From NCBI RefSeq assembly GCF_020497125.1, contig NC_059075.1, positions 66,173,321 to 66,237,320 on the forward strand: a DNA stretch of 64,000 nt, read 5' to 3'. The notes beneath the pieces are model-generated. The model saw nothing but the letters and a program-made list of their open reading frames with translations. It was not told the origin of the DNA and ran no database searches. Both the position numbers and the translations under genes were made by a program. Position 1 is the stretch's first letter; every line of letters starts with the position of its first letter. The DNA is from Mauremys mutica (Eukaryota; Chordata; Testudines; Geoemydidae). Shown piece by piece: positions 57,481-64,000 of this stretch.

Positions 57481-57694
57481 AGGCTGTGGCTACACTTAGC
57501 ACTTCAAAGCGCTGCCGCGGTAGCGCTGCCGCGGCAGCGCTTTGAAGCGCTAAGTGTAGTCAAAGCGCCAGCGCGCGCTGTCCGTACTCCACCTCCCTGT
57601 GTGGCTTTGACCACACTGGCGCTTTGCAGCGCCGGAGAGGGTGTGTTTTCACACCCTGCTGCAGCGCTGCAAATTTGTAAGTGTAGCCAAGCCC
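57481..57694. mobile_element. CpG-rich MITE with strong hairpin
   Basis: Ends AGGCTGTGGCTACACTTA and, reversed, GGGCTTGGCTACACTTAC. The left half has a perfect hairpin built from repeated 'gcgctgccgcgg' units and 'cttcaaagcgc' against 'gcgctttgaag'. About 20 CpG sites remain, so decay is slight and the copy is probably young. Flanks are TGA and TAA, near the expected TWA. Confidence 0.7.
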
Positions 57695-57700
57695 TAAGAG

Positions 57701-58451
57701 AACAGGTAATATTACTACAGAGCTAAATGAACAATCAAAAAAATATTACTGCCAGCTCAAAGTTTCTCCTTACTCCTAACATACATATCAACTCTTGCCT
57801 ACTCTCTCTCTCTGTCTCTCTCTCTTACACAATCTCTCGCTCTTACACACACGCATAGGAAGACTAAAGTAACAGCTAAGAATCAGTTTGTGAGAGCTCT
57901 CCTGATTATAATCAAAATGGGAGGTGTAGAACAGAAAATTTCACTCAGTAATAGTCTGGTTTAAACTCAAGCCCTGACATGTCCTTCAGTTAATTGACTG
58001 AATTAGCAAAGATATTTGAAAGTTTTCCAGATATTAAAGGAATCTCAGTTATTGTGAAGTCCTGCTCAGAAGTCCTTATTGTAACTCTAACAAATTTCAC
58101 TAATCCTCCTTTAGAAAATGTCAGTGTGTTACAATAGTTAAGAGTAGATGCAGCAAAAGCCATAAATCCTTTTTCAAACCGTGCGTGAATCTACTACCAG
58201 AGATCCCCAAAGCACTATACTAGACAGACCTGCCTTCCTTTTTCCAGACTAGGAAAGGTCAATACTGTTAATAATATGTCTCCAATTATTTTATCAGTTT
58301 CACATGCATCCAATGCCAAGCTTCCCAGCAAAAAGTGTATGGATTTCAGCTTCCCCAGCTAAGATTTCAGAGAGGGTCTCAAGTTACATAAATTGAATCC
58401 AAATTTTGCATCTTTTTTAGCCATTTATATAGCTCCAGACACCACAGTACT
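57701..58451. other. Unassigned non-coding stretch
   Basis: No gene. A (CT)n patch with CA-rich end lies at 57800-57855. Confidence 0.5.
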
Positions 58452-58455
58452 TTAA

Positions 58456-58608
58456 GGCCAAATTTTTAAAAGGTATTTAGATGCCTAAAGAGGCAGATGG
58501 ACATCTAGTGGGATTTTCAAAAGCACCTCAATGTCTCACTCCCACTGAAGTCAATGGGAGGTGCCTGTTTGCATATTTAGGCACCTAAATGCCTTTAAAA
58601 ATCTGGCC
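58456..58608. mobile_element. Foldback MITE flanked by TTAA
   Basis: Ends GGCCAAATTTTTAAAAGG and, reversed, GGCCAGATTTTTAAAGGC. TTAA stands on both sides (58452-58455 and 58609-58612), the target of piggyBac-type elements, though the ends do not look like known piggyBac. Almost the whole 153 bp pairs with itself ('tttagatgcctaaa' against 'tttaggcacctaaa'). Confidence 0.7.
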
Positions 58609-58612
58609 TTAA

Positions 58613-59494
58613 GTGCTCAAATTGAGATTCCAACATGCACACTCAGGGGTGTTCAAATCCATAGTTTTGATTCAAGCCCAACTCTAAAGAAAGAGAGACA
58701 CCATTTGCAAAATTCAGAAGCAGTTTTAGATTCTGAATACTCTAAATTAAAGGGGGATCTGATATAAAGTTTGTATTACTAACTTTTCTGCCACACACAT
58801 GCATCCCAAAGTATTTTCTATTTAAAATAAGTCAACACCATAGTGGCAACTTGAAGGATCCTAATCCTCACTACCCTTACTTCAGTCTGGGGCAGTGTAA
58901 TTAACTGGTAGTACACCTATGTGTGACTCGCTGTAATAAAACTGGTGTCCTTGAACAGACTTACTCTGACCTTTCGGGAGATGGGCTACGCTTTAAAAAC
59001 AGAGGAGTTTTGATTTTCTTTTATTGTTTTTGTCCTTGTATTAAGCATCCAGATAGATGGAGTTTGAGGCACTGGCATTATTTCTTCAGCCTGTGTTTGT
59101 CTTCTAGTCCTTCCCAGAAAGATACATAAAGGGGATCACACCAGGAAAACAGTGGTGTTCTCTCCAATAATCTGGGAGGGCTAAAGAGAGAGACACTTTA
59201 TAAATAAAAGTATCCCCAGTTGGAAAGAACAGATTTGTACTGAGAAAATGCAGTGTGGAGAAAGATTGCTAAGCTTCTGCTGCAAAATGTAATGAGAAAC
59301 ACCTGCAATGTATCTCCCCTAGGAGAGCAATTAAGTGAGAGAGGTTCTAATAAGCACCAATATTTCAGACTTATAGCAAAATTAAGGTACTTTTTCTTCT
59401 ACAGAGGATTTGGAAGCAATTTTAAGGAAGCATATTTTGCCTCTGTGATCAACATTATTATCCAGTGAAAAGAGGAAATGAATGACAGCTAGAG
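58613..59494. other. Unassigned non-coding stretch
   Basis: No gene or clear repeat recognised. Confidence 0.5.
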
Positions 59495-59905
59495 CTCCCG
59501 GGTTGTATTCCCATCTCTATTTATTATTTGTATTATGCTAGCAAAGAAGAGCACCCCAATAATGAAACAGGACCCCTCTTCTACAAACAGAACAAAAAGA
59601 CAATCCCTGACCCAAAAAGCATAATGCCAAGGACTTACTATAGGACCTTGGGTGAATCACATATGGCTTGATTCTCAAAGATGGCAATATGCTAAATTCT
59701 GCACACATAAATACCCCATGTGCATAGTCAAATGTTTAGCTACATGTCTAGCTGGCCACAGGAGGAGACATATATTGGTTTTGTGCTCACAAGTATGGTA
59801 TTTGCTTGTGCACAAGCCTTATTTGTAATCATACTAACCCATCTTTGTAAATCAGGCTCTGTGACTCAATTTTCCTGGTGAATATACTTACCTCACAGGT
59901 GATGG
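59495..59905 (+). repeat. MIR-type SINE, sense, probably split by a MITE
   Basis: The head/core piece 'gggttgtattcccatctct' and 'ggaccttgggtgaatcacat' (59500-59660) and the core piece 'tctgtgactcaattttcc', 'acttacctcacaggtgatgg' (59858-59905) flank about 200 bp starting 'tggcttgattctcaaagatg' and ending 'tttgtaaatcaggctctg', whose ends pair loosely (GATTCTCAAAGATG / CATCTTTGTAAATC). Confidence 0.5.
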
Positions 59906-60209
59906 TGTTATAATTTAGATGGCAGTGGTGCCCAGTATGCTGGGTACTTTCCAAACACAGGGGACCATGGTCCTTGCTCTTGAGGGGTTATTAGGCAAAG
60001 ACATACAGACAAGAGAAGAGAAAAGGGATGAAAAATACAAGAAGAGTGATCAAGGTGATAATAGACATATTTCTCTAGCTTCATGTTGGCTGCTCTCTTT
60101 TTTGTTATATTTTTAACTTTAATGTGCTACATTAGCTCATAGTTTTATTATTAGTTTTGGTAATCTATGCCAGAAGTGCCTAGAATTTGTTAATATTATA
60201 TAATGAATA

Positions 60210-61130
60210 AGAGAGGAGATGGCAGGAAGAGAAATGGATGGTCTCACAGTAAAGGCAACTGAATGTTGCCTTGCAGGATTCTGTCTCTGCCTCAGAATTC
60301 CTATGTGATGGTGGGCAAATCATTTACCCAAACTTTTCACAGGTGATCATTTATTCTGTGTTCCTCATATTCTGAGTGTCTGACCTGAGAACCTGGGGGT
60401 TTGATTTGCAGAAGTGCTGAGTACTCACAGCATCAAATGAAGTCAATGGGAGCTCTGCTTTGTACATATTAAGTGATATATAATTATAAGTACTCTGAAA
60501 AATCAGGTCCTAGGGATCTCAGATTAAGCACCCATAATTAGTGGATACTTTTAACACAAATATTTCTTTGCCTTAGCTCCCCATCTGTAAAATGGGAATA
60601 ACACCTCCTCCACACTTTACAGGAGTGGTTGAAAATTAATTAGTACCTGAGTGCTTCACAAATATATAGTGATGAGTACCACACAGAAGGCCCTGAGGAA
60701 ATTAATAATTCTGTTGTCAGAGAAAGGTTTTAGTAGTGTGCAGTAAGACAGACACAGGACTGCACACTGAACGAGGAGAAAACAAATAGCTGCTCATTAA
60801 GTGAGCACCATCCATTCTCTGTGCTGAATGAAGCAGGGGTCCAGAGGAAAAAAAATCATATATGAGCATATAATTAAAGACTATATAATAATGCATATGC
60901 AAAAGGAGGTTAAATTAAGGTTGCACAGAGATTTCCTAAAATTTGAGTGCTTGACTTTGCAATCTTAATAATGTTCTATTAATGTAGTTTTGGGTGTAAT
61001 TTCCTAGGTTTTTTAAAAAGCAAAATAAAAAATGAATTCCAACAGGTGGCATCATATTAACACCAACACTGGTCATCAGCAGAGCTAGAATATTTAGATC
61101 CACCTCAAAGACCCCTCCCACTTGAGATAA
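60210..61130 (+). repeat. Composite interspersed repeat, copy 2 (without the foldback element)
   Basis: It is the second copy of the repeat at 16215-17938. It shares 'cccaaacttttcacaggtga' (about 60331), 'gaaaaatcaggtcctaggga', 'cacccataattagtgga' (60529), 'tgtaaaatgggaataaca', 'agctgctcattaagtgagca' (60788-60807), 'aataatgcatatgcaaaagg' and 'aattaaggttg'. It runs on to about 61130 with 'ttttgggtgtaatttcctag' and 'ccaacaggtggcatcatat', so copy 1 is truncated on the right. Between 60543 and 60580 it shows the site uninterrupted. Confidence 0.65.
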
Positions 61131-61199
61131 CAGAGTAGCTAATAGCAGCAGAGCATTATTCTTTACTCACCATGGAATGGTGAGACTCTGGGATCTTGG

Positions 61200-61736
61200 G
61201 TTCCATTCCAGACTCTGGAAGGGAGTATCCCCACAGACTTGTCTGCCCATTCCCGTCCCCCAAGCTTGACCTCTCCAACCGACCCTTTCCCAGTCCTATC
61301 TCTTCACAACCCCTGGCTCCTCATCCCAGTCCCAATTCCCAAGCCTTAGACTTATCTTCTTGTTCCCTTGCTTAGCACATCCTAGTCTCATTCCTCTACC
61401 CTACCCTGACTTCCAGTTCCAATCTCCTTGCCTAGCCAGTCCCAGTTCTCTCTCACCTGGCTCCCTTCTCCAATCTATATTTCTCCACATCAGGTCTTCA
61501 TCTGAACACCCCCACCTATGTTCCTCATCTCCTTTGGTTTTCAGCCCCAGGCTCCCTCCCTGGACTCTGTTCCATTTCATCATCCCTCCCCCAGCTCCTT
61601 GTCCCAGTCTCTTTGCTGAACCAGACCCAGTTTTCTTTCTGTACCCCAGCTCATCAGATTTGTCTCCTGTCCCCCCCACAACTCCTTTGCCCTATCCCAC
61701 CAGCCCCTAGTCCCAATCCCCTCTATGACATTTTGT
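61200..61736. repeat. Pyrimidine-rich repeat, left part
   Basis: C/T-rich DNA with recurring phrases such as 'cccagtctcctt', 'cagttccaatctccttgcct' and 'ccttgtcccagtctctttgc'. The same kind of sequence continues at 62400-62640 beyond the gypsy-like insert. Chance frames rich in Pro, Ser and Leu cross it. Confidence 0.55.
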
Positions 61737-62150
61737 GTTTCAACACAGACCAATAAGAGGTTGAGTCACTGCCTGTCCTGTAACCTTGGTGCCTTAATGC
61801 TCTGCTGCTGTGGCTCACAGCCTGGACACCAGACAGCCAGCGGACAAGCATAGTTCCCTGAGTGTCTGTGTGCTGGGCAGCCCTTGTTCAGCGCTCTGAC
61901 CCCAACAGCCTACCTACAACACAACAGCCCCACCCTGGTCTCCACAGCCTTGGTCAATACTTGCTACATATCAGGAAGTCCCTTGCCATCTAGCATTGGG
62001 ATGCTCTTAGGGCCACACCTCCCCCCCTTAACAAACTGCAGAAGGGTTAGCCCCTGGCTGACTGGGAGGCAGCTGGTCAGACCGTCTTTGCTGGACAGGG
62101 CATCTGCCACCATATTTTCTTTCCCCTTTATATGGAAAAAAACTGTTTTG
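61737..62150 (-). pseudogene. Gypsy-type LTR retroelement pol fragment, antisense
   Basis: Reversed, 62089-62144 translates to KGKENMVADALSS, the hallmark G-K-x-N-x-V-A-D-A-L-S-R block after RNase H of gypsy/Metaviridae pol. It continues with CLPVSQGLTLLQF and then decays with stops. The section toward 61737 may be LTR or untranslated DNA of the same element. It is inserted in the pyrimidine-rich repeat, which resumes at about 62400. Confidence 0.65.
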
Positions 62151-62399
62151 TCTCTTTTGTCTGTTCATAGTCTCTAAAACAAAATCGGAGCGTATCCATA
62201 ATTTCACCTACAGTGTTGCTACAAACATTTCACAGTGATATTAATGACCAGTGTGTTATTAGATTTCAAACAATATATTACATGTCACCTTTTAAATATA
62301 TATCATTACTCCAGTGTATGAGGTGTAGTGATTATGTCAGGCCTGACAAGAGTTGCTGACACAGAATGGTGAACCACCAATGGGCCTCTGGCTACTCAT
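62151..62399. other. Unassigned non-coding stretch
   Basis: No feature recognised between the gypsy fragment and the second pyrimidine-rich block. Confidence 0.45.
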
Positions 62400-62640
62400 C
62401 TGACTGTCTTCCCGGAACCCAATGGCTGCCAGTCCCCACCCCTGTTTCCCTCCCTGGTTCCCATTTCTAGTCTTCCCCATACCCCAGCCTCCTTGCTCAG
62501 CCAGTTTCAGTCTTCTCCCCACCCCACTCCCAGCCCCAGTCTCCTTGTCCCAATCTACTTCCCGCACCTCCTCAGTTCCAGCTCTTGTTCCTTCTGCATT
62601 CAAATAAGGCAACTTCCTTCTCCATATAGCCTGAGCCCAA
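62400..62640. repeat. Pyrimidine-rich repeat, right part
   Basis: It matches the style and phrases of 61200-61736 ('ccccagcctccttgctcagc', 'agccccagtctccttgtccc'). The two are probably one repeat split by the insert at about 61737-62399. Confidence 0.5.
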
Positions 62641-63134
62641 CAAGATTACTGAGAGCACGAGAAAGAGAGTTTCCCATGCTCTCAGTTCCAGTGGCCATCC
62701 CCAGTCCACATCAGTCCAGAGGTGCAGCTGTACAAAGTATTAGAACATGCCCACTACAGATGGAATCTTTGGGAAATTTAGCTGCAAAGCTGTAGCAAGT
62801 CTCAGCTGTAAACTGATTGTTCAGTTCACATAAATACCTACAACAATAACCCATTTTGTCTGCGGGTCTCAATGAAATAAACCTGCTACTGGCTCTGATA
62901 TAGTCTGCAGAGACAAGAACATAAAATGTTGATAAACCCCAGAACAAAACAAGTCAAAGTAACTCATTTTCTGATTTCCTATTTCCCTGTTGAATAGGTC
63001 ATTTGTGAGCTATAACCATCAGCCTGATCCAGGCAAAAAGAAAACACACTGGAACGTGCCCAGCATTTTCACATAGGAAGTGCGATTAAGGAACCTGTTT
63101 ACTAATAATTTGCTTTATGAATAATAAAAACACC
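62641..63134. other. Unassigned non-coding stretch
   Basis: No gene or repeat recognised. Confidence 0.5.
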
Positions 63135-63320
63135 CATATAACATTTACATCCATAGATCCCAAAGCACTTTACAAAGCTGAATAAGTATTATCATCCCCA
63201 GCATAGAAAAGTGAAGCAACTTGCTCAAAGCGACACAGCAAATCAATGGCAGAGGTAGTATTAAAACCCACATTTTGAGTCTTAGTTTTATACTCTATCC
63301 ACTAGATGCTGCTGCTCTGC
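63135..63320 (-). repeat. MIR-type SINE, antisense
   Basis: Tail 'atagatcccaaagcacttta', core 'aagtattatcatccccagca' and 'gcaacttgctcaaagcgaca', and head 'atactctatccactagatgc' (A-box-like in antisense) are in the expected antisense order. The B-box region ('gtattaaaaccca') is weak. Confidence 0.7.
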
Positions 63321-63825
63321 AATGACTACATGGGTATAACTATAATTATATTTGATTATATACAAAATTCATTATAACAGAATATGCTGGCCCTTTAACT
63401 GCAAGCTCCAGGACCAGCTCTCCTGCTATCATATTATTCTCAGGATTTAGGTATTCTAGCATTTGAAGTTCCCAGATGGACTAATAGGAACTGTAGGAGG
63501 AAAGCCATGTATGCTGGGAAAAGCCTTTGTCTGGATGGTGAGAGCAGCTGTAGTCATCTCTTGACAGAATTCTCTAGTAACTGGGCCTGCAGAAAGGGAG
63601 CTGGGGAAGAAGTTTGGGAGAGGCTGTGCTGAAGAAGCTTGTAGAAGACCCAGGGAGAAGTCCTTAAAAAAAAAGGGAGGAAGGGAAGCAGCCCTAGGAT
63701 TTAGTCTGGGGTGGGAAAAAGAGTGAGATGGGCCTGTACATTTGCTTCTCGGGGGGCAGGGGTGCCCCTTATAGCAGTCAGTTCCAAACTCCCTCCTCTT
63801 GCCTAGGGTAGGGGGAAGCCCCCTC
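63321..63825. other. Unassigned non-coding stretch
   Basis: No gene or repeat recognised before the final MITE. Confidence 0.5.
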
Positions 63826-63828
63826 TTA

Positions 63829-64000
63829 GGCCTGGTCTACACTAGGACTTTAAATCGAATTTAGCAGCGTTAATTCGAACTAACCGCTCAACCGTCCACA
63901 CCAGGAAGCCATTTAATTCGAACTAGAGGGCTCTTTAGTTCGAATTCGGTACTCCACCCCGACAGGTGGAGTAACGCTAAATTCGACATGGCTAGCTCGA
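63829..64000. mobile_element. Harbinger-like MITE, cut by the window end
   Basis: Preceded by TTA (63826-63828), it starts GGCCTGGTCTACACTAGGAC and contains repeated 'aattcgaac' and 'tcgaatt' phrases with many intact TCGA and CpG sites, suggesting a young copy. The right end lies outside the window. Confidence 0.6.

Noticed and set aside
61360..61710. Pro/Ser/Leu-rich 116-codon frame
   Set aside because: Comes from the pyrimidine-rich repeat.

Overview
This window looks like intergenic or intronic DNA of a large vertebrate genome. The best guess is a turtle or a close archosauromorph relative. The reasons are CR1 LINEs with ORF2 reverse transcriptase, Penelope-like elements (PLEs), an RTE-type LINE piece, many hAT, Harbinger-like and pogo-like DNA elements, endogenous LTRs, and very old tRNA-headed SINEs of MIR type. 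The species call is inference from repeat composition. I found no convincing intact host protein-coding gene. The longest open frames all belong to transposable elements.

Left part (1-16 kb): AT-rich non-coding DNA leads into a CpG island at about 1.95-2.80 kb with a TCTCGCGAGA palindrome and an X-box-like site, the only strong candidate host promoter. Next come a MIR-type SINE split by a MITE, a long decayed CR1 (about 4.3-9.29 kb) split by a 1.1 kb LTR-like insert, a TA microsatellite, and a reverse-oriented solo LTR (11.94-13.88 kb) split by an hAT element that carries a minisatellite.

Middle (16-45 kb): at 16.2-17.9 kb lies a composite repeat whose second copy is at 60.2 kb. The first copy contains a roughly 1 kb foldback element with five tRNA-like modules in mirrored order. 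Further right are hAT elements with exact 8-bp target duplications, an antisense RTE piece, and PLE copies. At 31.26-32.17 kb there is a very young nested tandem duplication. A CR1 at 32.15-33.48 kb holds an hAT MITE that itself holds a pogo-like MITE. At 33.66-38.14 kb sits a nearly full-length hAT transposon whose transposase frame is spoiled by four stop codons, an LTR-like insertion and a second hAT MITE. A CR1 with an open 327-residue RT frame and a CGGBP1-like hAT transposase relic lie antisense at 40.0-43.7 kb.

Right part (45-64 kb): LTR-like sequences, two inverted PLE insertions with exact 13-bp target duplications (47.95 and 48.84 kb), several foldback MITEs, further MIR-type SINEs split by MITEs, the second composite-repeat copy, an antisense gypsy pol fragment, and the start of a further MITE cut by the window end.

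The elements do not form a pathway. They form a layered record: MIR-type SINEs are oldest, MITEs, CR1 and hAT came next, and the tandem duplication at 31 kb, the 48.8 kb PLE and some MITEs appear youngest. All family names come from recognised motifs, terminal repeats and target duplications read by eye; no database search was possible.
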